DNA of 64,000 nt from Amycolatopsis acididurans (lineage in GTDB: Bacteria > Actinomycetota > Actinomycetes > Mycobacteriales > Pseudonocardiaceae), in NCBI RefSeq assembly GCF_012328925.1, contig NZ_JAAXLS010000002.1:62001-126000 (forward strand), read 5' to 3'. The notes under the pieces were generated by a model that saw nothing but the letters and a program-made list of their open reading frames with translations, ran no database searches and was not told the DNA's origin. Position numbers and translations under genes: made by a program. Shown here in pieces: positions 16,347-24,077 of the stretch. Position 1 is the stretch's first letter, and each line of letters opens with the position of its first letter.

Positions 16347-19264
16347 CGTCGCCAGCAGTGCAGCGGCTGCGTGGCCTGCTCGCCGCGCTGGCCCTACTCG
16401 CCTTCGTCGTCGGGACACCGTGCGGACTCCTTGCCCTCGGCGCCGACCCCACCCGGCTGATTCCCGACCGCTGGCCGGATCTAGCTCCGATCAGCCATTG
16501 GCCCGAGCGGATCTGGAACACCGTGCGGTGGGCGTGGCTCACCGGCGACCTCATCGCCGTGCTGCTGGTTGTCGTGGCGTGGGCGGGCTGGTTGCTGCTC
16601 ACCTTGTCCGTTACGGCTGAAGTGATTCGCCAGACCAGGCAGGGAGTTCGTACCGCCCGCGGTGTGCTGGCCCGGGTTCCGCGTGGCCGGTGGATCGCGG
16701 GGCTTGTCGCGGCGGCGCTGGTGCTGATCTCGTCGGGCACCGCGTCCGCTTTGCCCGTCACCGGCAGCCCCATCGTGGCTACCGCCCCGCACCGGCCTCC
16801 ACAGCAGACCCACACCCACGCCACCGCCGAGCCGGTGTCGGCGCAGGCGGACTCGCTGGCACAGCAGAAGCCGAGCCGGACGTGGGTGGACCCGTCGATA
16901 CGGCCGGACTTCCCCCGCATCACCGTTCACCACGGTGACACGGTGTGGGGGCTGGCCGTCTATCACCTCGGCGACGGCCGCCGTTACCACGAGATCGCCG
17001 TCCTCAACGCCGATCGCATCCCCAACCCGCACGAGCTGTATCCGCACGATGTGCTGCTGCTCCCGTCGGACGCGGTCAACCTGCCCGCGAATGCCCCGGA
17101 CGGCCGGGCGAGCGCGCGGACCGTGCCGGTGGAGCCCGGCGACACCCTCTCCGCCATCGCCGAACGCGAACTCGGCGACCCCGACGCCTGGCCCGCGCTG
17201 TTCGACGCCAACCGCGGGCTCCCGCAGCCCGACGGGCGCGTCCTGCGCCACCCGGACCAGCTCCTGCCCGGCTGGCAGATCCACCTCCCGGCCGCAGCAG
17301 CAACCCGTGCCGCATCGGAACCGCCGGCCGTGCCACCCAGCCCGGCCCCACCACCGCCGAGCAGCACACCGACAGCGCCCGCGCCACCCAGCAACTCGTC
17401 GAGTCCGGAGCAGGACAAGGGCGTGCAGGCTGACCAGCACACGCCGGTGGAACTTCCCGGCGGTGGGCTGGTCGGGCTCGGCCTGGCGTTGAGCATTGCC
17501 GTCCTGCTCGTCCTGGCGCGGCGGCGCCGCCGCGCGCGCCGCACCCCAACTGGCCGACTCACCCCAGCCGACCGCCATCCCGGGCCTGCCGATCCCGCGG
17601 GGCCCGGCTCGGTGATCGCCACCCTCGACCACGCCGCGTTGCGCGCCACACACCGCCACGACGCCGAATGGGATGACGACTCGGGCGACGCCGTTGATCG
17701 CAGTGACGGGGTCGACGCCCTTTCGGCCGGACGACGGCGGGTCTGGCCGCCGCTCGCGCCGGTGATCACCGTCCACACCGGCACCACCGCCCGGGCGTTG
17801 GACCTGTCGGCCACGGGCGGGCTCGCGCTGAGCGGCCCCGGTGCCGCGCCTGCCGTCCGCGCCGTGCTGGCCACCGTGCTGGCCGTTGACGCGCGCTACC
17901 CGGCCCAGGCGCTGCTGGCGGACTCCGCCATCGCCGAGCTGGTCGCCGGAGGGGACGATCTTGCGCTGCGGCAGGCCCCGGGGGTGGAGGTCACCGCCGA
18001 CGAGACCGCGGCGCTGGCGCGGCTGCGCACCGAGCTCACCCGCCGTACCCGGCTGCGCGACGACGACCAATTCGACGCCGACCTCCACCCTGACGAAAGC
18101 CACCAGCAGCGGCCCGGCGAGAGCACCGAGCCGGTGCTGCTGCTGGTGGCAGCCCGCCCGTCCCCACCGCATCGGCGCGAATGGGCCACTCTGCTCGACC
18201 AGGGCCGCGCGGTCGGTATCCACGCCCTGCTCCTGGACGACGATCACCTTCACGAGGCCGGCGACGTCACGCACCTGACCCTCGACGTCGACGGCACCAT
18301 CACCGTCGCGCACGGCCCCGGCGCCGAACCGGTGGCCGGAGCGCGCGCGGAAACCCTCACCCCGGCCGAAGCGGACGAGATCTGGCACCTGCTGGCCGCT
18401 GCCCGCACTCCCGCGCCCCGCCAACCCCGCGACGACACCACGCTGGACGACCAGTCGAAGGCAGACGACACCCCCGGCGTGAACGCCGATACCCCCGCCA
18501 GCAGCCCGCACACCACGACGGCGTCCGAGAAGGAACCGGCCGTGGTGGTGCTGCTGCTCGGCGGGGTGCGCGTGCACGCCCGCGGCAGCCACGTCCGCGG
18601 GTTGCGTACTCGCGCCCGCGAAGTCTTGGCCTACCTCGCCGCCCACCGGCACGGAACCACCGCGGACACGCTGCGCGAGGCCGTCCTGCCCGATCAGCCC
18701 GCCGCGCGCCTGCACGAAGCCATCTCCCACGCCCGCTCGGCCCTGCGGAAAGCCACCGGCGAGAACGAGGCGATGTTCGTGCTCGCCGAGTCCGGCCGCT
18801 ACCGGCTCGACCCCGACACCCTCACCGCCGACGTGTGGGAGCTGGAAGACGTTCTTACCCGTGCCCGCACCAGCAGCGACCCCGACACCCGCCTGGAGGC
18901 ACTACGCCGCCTCGCCCACGCATGCCGGGCCGGAGCACCGCTGCAGGGCGCGCCGTACGCGTGGGCCGAACCGGTGGCCGAGCACTGGCGCAGCCAGGCC
19001 GTCGACGCCCTCGTCGCCCTCGCCAGCGACGTCCGCGACCACAACCCCGACGAAGCCCTCGACGCGCTCGCTGTGGCCATCGCCTGGGACCCCTACACCG
19101 AAGCCCTCTACCGCAGAACCATTGCCCTGCAACGCGACCTCGGCCGCCTTGACGCCGCGCAGGCCACCTACCGGCGCCTGCACGCCAATCTCCGCGACAT
19201 CGACCTCGAACCCGATCCCGGCACCACCGCACTACTCGATAAAACACCCGTCCGACAGAGCTAA
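16343..19264 (+). CDS. LysM-BTAD membrane protein closing the Tad operon
   Basis: The 973-aa protein has three N-terminal membrane segments (about 10-32, 70-93, 118-138). Two LysM domains follow (about 193-245, with HHGDTVWGLAVYHLGDG; 259-317, with EPGDTLSAIAERELGD), then a Pro/Ser linker and a fourth membrane segment (376-395). A long cytoplasmic part ends in a winged-helix region (733-825) and a bacterial transcriptional activator domain (BTAD, about 835-970). LysM binds peptidoglycan; BTAD is typical of SARP regulators. The topology would place LysM outside and BTAD inside, so the protein could link cell-wall state to transcription or to the pilus. That link is inference. It is the last gene of the operon. 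Confidence 0.85.
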   Translation: MTSPAVQRLRGLLAALALLAFVVGTPCGLLALGADPTRLIPDRWPDLAPISHWPERIWNTVRWAWLTGDLIAVLLVVVAWAGWLLLTLSVTAEVIRQTRQGVRTARGVLARVPRGRWIAGLVAAALVLISSGTASALPVTGSPIVATAPHRPPQQTHTHATAEPVSAQADSLAQQKPSRTWVDPSIRPDFPRITVHHGDTVWGLAVYHLGDGRRYHEIAVLNADRIPNPHELYPHDVLLLPSDAVNLPANAPDGRASARTVPVEPGDTLSAIAERELGDPDAWPALFDANRGLPQPDGRVLRHPDQLLPGWQIHLPAAAATRAASEPPAVPPSPAPPPPSSTPTAPAPPSNSSSPEQDKGVQADQHTPVELPGGGLVGLGLALSIAVLLVLARRRRRARRTPTGRLTPADRHPGPADPAGPGSVIATLDHAALRATHRHDAEWDDDSGDAVDRSDGVDALSAGRRRVWPPLAPVITVHTGTTARALDLSATGGLALSGPGAAPAVRAVLATVLAVDARYPAQALLADSAIAELVAGGDDLALRQAPGVEVTADETAALARLRTELTRRTRLRDDDQFDADLHPDESHQQRPGESTEPVLLLVAARPSPPHRREWATLLDQGRAVGIHALLLDDDHLHEAGDVTHLTLDVDGTITVAHGPGAEPVAGARAETLTPAEADEIWHLLAAARTPAPRQPRDDTTLDDQSKADDTPGVNADTPASSPHTTTASEKEPAVVVLLLGGVRVHARGSHVRGLRTRAREVLAYLAAHRHGTTADTLREAVLPDQPAARLHEAISHARSALRKATGENEAMFVLAESGRYRLDPDTLTADVWELEDVLTRARTSSDPDTRLEALRRLAHACRAGAPLQGAPYAWAEPVAEHWRSQAVDALVALASDVRDHNPDEALDALAVAIAWDPYTEALYRRTIALQRDLGRLDAAQATYRRLHANLRDIDLEPDPGTTALLDKTPVRQS

Positions 19265-19519
19265 ATTCCGCCGCTTCCCCTCTACATGAAGGTGTGTTCC
19301 ACTCCGGCCCAGGCCGCAACGACATACCCACAACATCGGCAACCAGGCCCCGTGATGAGTAAGTACATGTTCCGTCGACGTAACCACATAAAACCGCATC
19401 GGTGCACGCACCGAGCTCACGATTCCGCAATTCACCCCATCGCAATGAGCGCAGATCGTTCGGCGACCAGGTCCGCCGGCACGAGTCGATTCCGGGGTGG
19501 TGTAGCCGCCAAGGACGGT

Positions 19520-19593
19520 GTCAGTGGGGGGTCATCCGGGACGTCGCCGTGGACGTCGAAGGCACGTCGTCTTAAGGATGACCCCCCACTGAC
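19520..19593. repeat. perfect 18-bp inverted repeat with 38-nt loop
   Basis: GTCAGTGGGGGGTCATCC at 19520-19537 is repeated exactly as its reverse complement at 19576-19593. The loop holds three copies of ACGTCG. There is no U-tract on either side, so a simple rho-independent terminator is unlikely. Confidence 0.9.
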
Positions 19594-19712
19594 CCCCTTG
19601 CGTCCCAAGGCGTCGCAGCTCGACCGGCCTTGCGTCGGGTGGCCGACGAGCCAGACTGGTCACGATAACCACTCCGTACGGGCCTCTCACCTCACATGCT
19701 GCTCACCTCCTT

Positions 19713-19782
19713 GCGGCTTCCGCCGCTGTTGTGTGTCGCATTCTGCGACACACAACCATTCCGCCGAAAAACGGCGGAATGG
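19713..19782. repeat. three adjacent perfect hairpins
   Basis: Stem 1 is GCGGC/GCCGC at 19713-19726 (loop TTCC). Stem 2 is TTGTGTGTCGCA with its exact complement at 19729-19755 (loop TTC). Stem 3 is CCATTCCGCCG with its exact complement at 19756-19782 (loop AAAAA). Stems 2 and 3 abut with no spacer. Such an array is typical of protein-binding or single-strand structures at origins rather than of a lone terminator. Confidence 0.9.
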
Positions 19783-19991
19783 TGCCGCAATTCTTGTCGC
19801 GCGCCGGTCTCCTATGTGCGCACGTCACACGCGCTACCCGGATAGCAAAAACATCGGAAAAATCCGCGCCCGGCTATTGCGCGCCCTACCGCGCCGAGCT
19901 AGCGTGGAAATGTCAGCAGGAACGGAAACCGCAAAACCCAAAAATTCCGCACCCCGCCCAAAAAATGCCCGAACGACAAACGGGAAAACAC

Positions 19992-20636
19992 ATGAGCACC
20001 TACGCCCAATTTCTGACCGGGTCAAATGGCACCTGGCTCGGCACGCTACAACGTGACAGCTACCCCGCGGGCGTGGCCGCGGTCGGTCCCGGGCGCCTAG
20101 CCCTGACCGCCACCGACCCCGACACCTACCGCGATGCGGTCGAAGACCTCCTGACCGTATGGGAAGACGACGGGCACGGAGCTGCGATCTACCCGCGGCA
20201 CCGTGACGACACCCCGCCGCTGGATACCGATTACATGTACGCCTTCGACGGCACGCGGGTCTGGATCCGGAAGCCGGATCACACCTGGATACCGGCTGCT
20301 CACCACCCCGACGTGAAGGTCGCTCTCGGCCGAGATCGAGTCCACAGTGGACTTCTAGGAGGAACTATGACGAAGATCATTTTCGACTACTTCCGGGTAC
20401 TCGAAGGCTACGAATTCCAGCCCGATGCCAACGGCGAAACGTTCCGCAGCCCCGGCGGCCAGGTGTCGGTGACCATCACCGACCGCGAAGGCTCGCTCAC
20501 CGTGACCGCCCTCACCGGCGACCGCGCCCGGCTGATCCGCTGGACAACCCTGATCGCAGGCGCGCCCGCCGAGGTGCTCGACGCCACCCTGCGCGCAGCC
20601 GAACCCGAACTAGAAACCAATGTCCACAGTGGATAG
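19992..20636 (+). CDS. protein of unknown function, two segments, possible internal start
   Basis: The frame from ATG 19992 reads 214 aa without a stop. Residues 1-105 (MSTYAQFLTGSNGTWLGT, DYMYAFDGTRVWIRK) are a paralogue of the N-terminal half of the protein at 22477-23073. An internal ATG at 20367 has an excellent ribosome-binding site (AGGAGGAAC) directly after a GTCCAC palindrome. It would give an 89-aa protein (MTKIIFDYFRVLEGYEF onwards). Two proteins may therefore be made, or the genes have fused by loss of a stop. There is no known domain. The C-terminal segment looks like a small alpha-beta domain. Confidence 0.55.
   Translation: MSTYAQFLTGSNGTWLGTLQRDSYPAGVAAVGPGRLALTATDPDTYRDAVEDLLTVWEDDGHGAAIYPRHRDDTPPLDTDYMYAFDGTRVWIRKPDHTWIPAAHHPDVKVALGRDRVHSGLLGGTMTKIIFDYFRVLEGYEFQPDANGETFRSPGGQVSVTITDREGSLTVTALTGDRARLIRWTTLIAGAPAEVLDATLRAAEPELETNVHSG
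20340..20352. promoter_or_regulatory. palindrome site 1 (GTCCACAGTGGAC)
   Basis: It ends 14 bases before the strongly initiated ATG at 20367, immediately upstream of its ribosome-binding site. It is a member of the repeated GTCCAYNRTGGAC family confined to 20.3-26.6 kb. Confidence 0.65.
20622..20634. promoter_or_regulatory. palindrome site 2 (GTCCACAGTGGAT)
   Basis: It overlaps both the last codons of the 19992-20636 gene and the first codons of the next frame (ATG 20620). One terminal base deviates from the consensus. Confidence 0.6.
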
Positions 20637-20938
20637 AGCGAGCTGTAGTGGCGTGGAAGACATCCCCGTCACCGAAACTATGACGAACGGGCACGCGTAC
20701 CAGCCAGGAGGCGCGTACAGCGCAGGGACGTTTAGCGCGATCTACCACCGTGCCTACAGTTGGGGGTTGCCGGACTACCAGGCGAAAGCGATGGCCGCGA
20801 TCGCGTGCGAGATGTTCGGAAACGAGATGAACGTCGCCGAGAATTGCGTTCAACAGGTCAAGGGCGAATTTGACTACGGTGAGCGCGGCCATTATTGGTA
20901 TAACTACTATGGGTCGGTGCCCTGGATCCCTTCACTTA

Positions 20939-21803
20939 GAGCGTGTCTCACTTGGATGTGGGTTGAGGTGCGGGCAAGATCATGAGTTGTGATGGACGAG
21001 TTGTCGCGGCGGCTGGTGCCCGACGAGTTGCGGACGCTGGTGGAACCGCTCATCCCGCCGGGAAAGACGCGCCCGCAGGGCGGCGGAATGTCGCGGGTGG
21101 ACGATCGGGCGGTGTTCACCGCGATTGTGTTCGTGCTGACCAGCGGGTGCGCCTGGCGGCATCTGCCGCCCAGCTTCGGGGTCACGGTACCCACCGCGCA
21201 TCGCCGGTTCACCGAGTGGTCGGCCGCTGGACTGTGGCGCGATGTGCACCGGGCGGTGCTGGACGAACTGGGCAGCCAAGGCATGATCGACTGGTCCCGC
21301 GCGGTCCTCGACGGAGCATCCGTCAGGGCCAAAGGGGCGGACTGACCGGCCCGAGCCCGGTCGACCGCGGCAAACCCGGCTCGAAGATCCATGTGCTGTC
21401 CGACCGGGCCGGCCTGCCGCTGACCGTCGGCATCTCCGCGGCCAACACCCACGACAGCCACGCCCTCAAACCCCTGGTCAACGCGATCCCCGCGATCCGC
21501 TCCCGCCGCGGACCACGACGGAGCAAACCGGCCAAGCTGCACGCCGACAAGGCCTACGACATTCCCGCGTTGCGCGACTGGCTCCGGCAGCGCCGGATCA
21601 TCCCGCGCATCGCCCGCAAGGGCATCGAATCCACAGAGAAACTCGGCCAACACCGATGGGTGATCGAAAGGACAATCGCCTGGCTGACCGGCCACCGGCG
21701 CCTGACCATCCGCTACGAACGCAAACCCAGCCACTACCTCGCCTTCCTCACCCTCGGCGCCACCATCACCTACTACAAGAAACTCGCCAAATGAGACAAG
21801 TTC
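20939..21803 (+). mobile_element. IS5-family insertion sequence (865 bp)
   Basis: The imperfect terminal inverted repeats are 17 bp: GAGCGTGTCTCACTTGG at the left and the complement of CCAAATGAGACAAGTTC at the right (three mismatches). The flanking duplication is TTA (20936-20938 and 21804-21806), the TNA type seen in the IS427 group. It encodes a two-frame transposase. Boundaries are read directly from the repeats. Confidence 0.88.
20989..21794 (+). CDS. IS5-family transposase made by programmed frameshift
   Basis: The first frame (20989-21345, 118 aa) holds the DUF4096-type N-terminus (LVPDELRTLVEPLIPP, TSGCAWRHLPPSFGV). The second frame, entered by a -1 shift near AAAGGGG at about 21331, holds the DDE catalytic part: KPGSKIHVLSDRAGLPL, HADKAYDIPALRDWL, ERTIAWLTGHRRLTIRYER. 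Two overlapping frames are normal for IS427-group elements, so this is not evidence of decay. Both halves look intact. Confidence 0.88.
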
Positions 21804-21827
21804 TTAAGCGCTGGGTCTAGTGAACAC

Positions 21828-21840
21828 GTCCACAATGGAC
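21828..21840. promoter_or_regulatory. palindrome site 3 (GTCCACAATGGAC)
   Basis: It lies eight bases after the restored stop of the IS-split gene and contains an ATG (ATGGAC) in frame with the downstream stretch leading to 22123-22440. Confidence 0.6.
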
Positions 21841-22073
21841 GGACAAAGTATGGCGATTATTGCTGACAATCAACGGAACGTGCGGGCACTGCCCTTCGTC
21901 AGTACATGGGCCCGCGAGGTCGATCGTGCACCCGTTCCTCCGGATGACCACCTTGCCTGCACGATCACCCGTCGCGACGTCCACCGGTACCCAGCCGGAG
22001 CGATTGCGGGCACCCGACACTACCTGGCCGATTCGTGCCCAACTGTGGCGCCGACTACGACACCAAGACATAA

Positions 22074-22086
22074 GTCCATAGTGCAC
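22074..22086. promoter_or_regulatory. palindrome site 4, degenerate (GTCCATAGTGCAC)
   Basis: It lies 37 bases upstream of the GTG start at 22123. One base of the right arm deviates (TGCAC for TGGAC). Confidence 0.5.
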
Positions 22087-22122
22087 ACTCAGTCGTACGG
22101 CCATCCCGAGGAAGGAGTATCA

Positions 22123-22440
22123 GTGTTCGACGCTGTCACACCGACGAGCGATCACATACCCGAGGTCTACCCGTGTGGGGTGGCCCTGCCACGCACCCGA
22201 CGCATGACCACCCGGGACCTGAAACCCGGGATGCGGCTCCTGCTGCCACACGTCATGGACCTCGGGCGGCCGGTACGCACTGTCGCCCGTGTCGGAGAGA
22301 ACGGCATGGTCAACCAGCACGACGAGCCGCTCGTCAACGTGTATTACACCGAACCGGCCGACGGGAACTGGGGCGCCGGTAACGGCGGCTGCTGGGACTC
22401 GGGATGGAACGTCATCGAAACCGAAGCGCCATCACGGTAG
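22123..22440 (+). CDS. small protein of unknown function
   Basis: The 105-aa protein starts at GTG 22123 after GGAAGGAG. It includes TTRDLKPGMRLLLPHVMDLG and NVYYTEPADGNWGAGNGG. The same frame stays open upstream to 21820 (206 aa in total), so a longer product starting near palindrome site 3 is possible. However, the ribosome-binding site and site 4 both point to the short form. The lack of hydrophobic segments suggests a cytoplasmic protein. No family recognised. Confidence 0.6.
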   Translation: MFDAVTPTSDHIPEVYPCGVALPRTRRMTTRDLKPGMRLLLPHVMDLGRPVRTVARVGENGMVNQHDEPLVNVYYTEPADGNWGAGNGGCWDSGWNVIETEAPSR

Positions 22441-22455
22441 ACGCCGACGAAAATA

Positions 22456-22468
22456 GTCCATTGTGGAC
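22456..22468. promoter_or_regulatory. palindrome site 5 (GTCCATTGTGGAC)
   Basis: It ends eight bases before ATG 22477. Its right arm overlaps the ribosome-binding site (GGACGGAG), so a bound protein or an RNA fold could block initiation of the following gene. Confidence 0.65.
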
Positions 22469-22476
22469 GGAGTGCC

Positions 22477-23073
22477 ATGACGAGCTACGCCGCCTTCTAC
22501 GTCGGCCGGGGCGAGAACGCCGAGTGGATCGGAACCGTGCGGGGCGATGACATACCTCTGGCGCTCACCGGCGCCGAGGGCGGGCACCAGCCCCTCGACG
22601 CCACCACCGAGGGCGGCTACTCGGCCGCGGTCGCGGCGTTGCTGCGGGTGTGGGACGAGTGGGTCGGCCACGCCTACGCCCCGGACGAGGCCGACCCGTA
22701 CGACTACAGCGACCTGGCCGACCTCGCGTACGCCTTCGACGATGGCCAGGTGTGGATCCGCCACACCCGCACTGGCCCGTGGCAACCGGCACACGGCGCT
22801 TCGACGGCATCGCCCCTCCCTGATCGCACCACGACCGACGCGGCGGCGAACCACCGCCGTCCGGCACGCAAGTTCCGCACGATCCGCGGCGCGAACGTCG
22901 ATTACCGGCTGACCTACTACAACACCCGGCCCGCGCGTAACCGGGCTGCGCAGCGCGACGCCGACCGGGACGGCCAGACCGTGCAACTCGAGCTGTGGGA
23001 CCGTGACCGCCCCCAGGACGACGGGAACTGCGGGTGGGTGTGTGACGGGTTCACCGAGCCGCGCCCAACCTAG
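22477..23073 (+). CDS. protein of unknown function, paralogue of the 19992 gene
   Basis: The 198-aa protein has an N-terminal half (MTSYAAFYVGRGENAEWIGT, LAYAFDDGQVWIRHTRTG) aligning with residues 1-105 of the 19992 product, including the YAFD-G-VWIR motif. The C-terminal half differs, with KFRTIRGANVDYRLTYYN and NCGWVCDGFTEPRP. Duplication of this domain on the same element suggests an element-specific function, but none is known. The start is well supported by GGAG five bases before the ATG. Confidence 0.7.
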   Translation: MTSYAAFYVGRGENAEWIGTVRGDDIPLALTGAEGGHQPLDATTEGGYSAAVAALLRVWDEWVGHAYAPDEADPYDYSDLADLAYAFDDGQVWIRHTRTGPWQPAHGASTASPLPDRTTTDAAANHRRPARKFRTIRGANVDYRLTYYNTRPARNRAAQRDADRDGQTVQLELWDRDRPQDDGNCGWVCDGFTEPRPT

Positions 23074-23103
23074 TGCACCTAGGCTCGCACGACGGTACCG
23101 CCC

Positions 23104-23466
23104 GTGCAGCGGAACGATGTGGTGCCCGGTGGCTTGATCGTGGTCTCGGTCGAGTCCGTCGGCCCCGGCAGTGTGGAGGGCTGCTGGGAGTGCGGACTCG
23201 CCCTGGGCGGCGGCGAGGTGGTGGTGCGAGTGTGCGAGCTCGCCGCGCCGGGGGAGCGCTACCTCCTGCACCGGCACTGCGTCGAGCTGCGCTACCAGGA
23301 CCGACCCCGCTTCGTGCCCGTGCCCGAGCATGCGGAGACCTTCGCCCGGGTCGTCCGGGCTGTGAACGCCCTCACCGAACTGAACGTCCCCGGAGACGAG
23401 TTCGAGGAGCTGATCGATGAGCTGGCCGACTCCTTCGCCGCGCTCCGCGCACTCGTCGAAAGCTGA
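23104..23466 (+). CDS. small zinc-finger-like protein
   Basis: The protein of about 120 aa from GTG 23104 contains CWECGLALGGGE and, 30 residues later, LHRHCVELRY. A C-x2-C plus H-x-H-C arrangement could bind one zinc. The C-terminal half is acidic and helical (ELNVPGDEFEELIDELADSF). Function unknown. It follows the previous gene by about 30 bp. Confidence 0.6.
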   Translation: MQRNDVVPGGLIVVSVESVGPGSVEGCWECGLALGGGEVVVRVCELAAPGERYLLHRHCVELRYQDRPRFVPVPEHAETFARVVRAVNALTELNVPGDEFEELIDELADSFAALRALVES

Positions 23467-23509
23467 CACGGCGTGATGGTGTACCGGGCAACGCAGGCAA
23501 CTGGAGTCC

Positions 23510-23528
23510 GGAGTCCATTATGGACTCC
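23510..23528. promoter_or_regulatory. palindrome site 6, extended (19 bp)
   Basis: GGAGTCCATTATGGACTCC is a perfect inverted repeat with nine-base arms around a single T, the longest member of the family. It contains ATG 23520, which opens a Cys-rich frame of uncertain reality. It lies in the gap between the zinc-finger-like gene and the convergent minus-strand pair. Confidence 0.7.
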
Positions 23529-23615
23529 GAGCGTGGCTGTGCGTGCCCTCGCTCCGGTGAGCTGCTGCCCCGGCGCCGGTCACGGTCTTGTGCCGCGTGT
23601 CGGTCGAAGCCCTGT

Positions 23616-23729
23616 TTAGGCGGTCCAGCTGACGATGGCAGGGGTGTCGCCGTCGTCGGCCGGGGTGATGGTGATCGCCCGCAGCCAGTCATACCCCACG
23701 TCCCCACGTCGGTAGGTGCAGCGCGTCAC
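23616..23729 (-). CDS. 37-aa small protein, translationally coupled
   Basis: A GTG start at 23729 overlaps the stop of the upstream minus-strand gene (GTGA). The frame reads MTRCTYRRGDVGYDWLRAI and ends VSWTA before TAA at 23616. Third positions are G/C-rich as in real genes here. The sequence resembles a small beta-strand protein; function unknown. Confidence 0.5.
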   Translation of the reverse strand: MTRCTYRRGDVGYDWLRAITITPADDGDTPAIVSWTA

Positions 23730-23983
23730 GGTTGCCGCCCCCGTTCGACGGTCGCGTGGGTGATCCACGCGGAATGGATATCCTCGACCAGCCGACCGGT
23801 CTCGCGGTCGTGCACGCTGATCCGCGACCCGATCCCGATTACCGGACCGGACACCCGGCGCGGCGCATCGGCGGCGCAGTGGGCTTCGGGAATCACGGCG
23901 GTGACGGCGAGTTCGTCACCGCGGGCGATACCGCGGTGCGCTGCCCGCAACAGGGACAGCGGGTAGGGCGGGGTGAGCTGCAT
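23726..23983 (-). CDS. small protein of unknown function
   Basis: The 85-aa protein starts at ATG 23983 with AAGGAGGG upstream. It begins MQLTPPYPLSLLRAAHRGIA and continues with a beta-rich part (VSGPVIGIGSRISVHD, ETGRLVEDIHSAWITHATVE). The longer frame to 24229 lacks coding character. It is followed by the coupled 37-aa gene and lies 94 bp downstream of the winged-helix gene. Confidence 0.6.
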   Translation of the reverse strand: MQLTPPYPLSLLRAAHRGIARGDELAVTAVIPEAHCAADAPRRVSGPVIGIGSRISVHDRETGRLVEDIHSAWITHATVERGRQP

Positions 23984-24077
23984 GGGCAGTCCCTCCTTCG
24001 AATGGGCATCGACCGCCATGGCGGGCGGGGGCGCCGCCGAGGTCAGCGGCGTCCCCGCCCGGTCGGGTGGTGACGGG

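Larger units (their letters stand above)
19265..19991. other. non-coding interval with strong inverted repeats
   Basis: About 730 bp with no gene I can support: short frames exist on both strands but lack ribosome-binding sites and coding bias. The right part (after 19860) becomes AT-richer. It contains the 18-bp inverted repeat at 19520-19593 and the hairpin cluster at 19713-19782, described separately. It separates the Tad operon from the small-gene region. An origin of transfer, a replication origin or an operator array are candidate roles. Confidence 0.6.
20620..21820 (+). pseudogene. small gene of unknown function split by an IS5-type element
   Basis: From ATG 20620 the frame reads about 106 aa (with YHRAYSWGLPDYQAKAMAAI and ERGHYWYNYYGSVPWIPSL) until the element begins at 20939. 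Removing the element plus one copy of the TTA target duplication rejoins the frame as SLKRWV and a TAG stop at 21818-21820. So the insertion cost only the last four residues and replaced them with a short IS-encoded tail (RACLTWMWVEVRARS). The protein may still be partly functional. No known domain is seen. An alternative start is ATG 20680. Confidence 0.6.

Noticed and set aside
23520..23966. Cys-rich frame starting inside palindrome site 6 (MDSERGCACPRSGELLPRRR)
   Set aside because: It runs antisense through two better supported minus-strand genes, has no ribosome-binding site, and its later part lacks coding character. A short zinc-ribbon-like peptide remains possible but unsupported.
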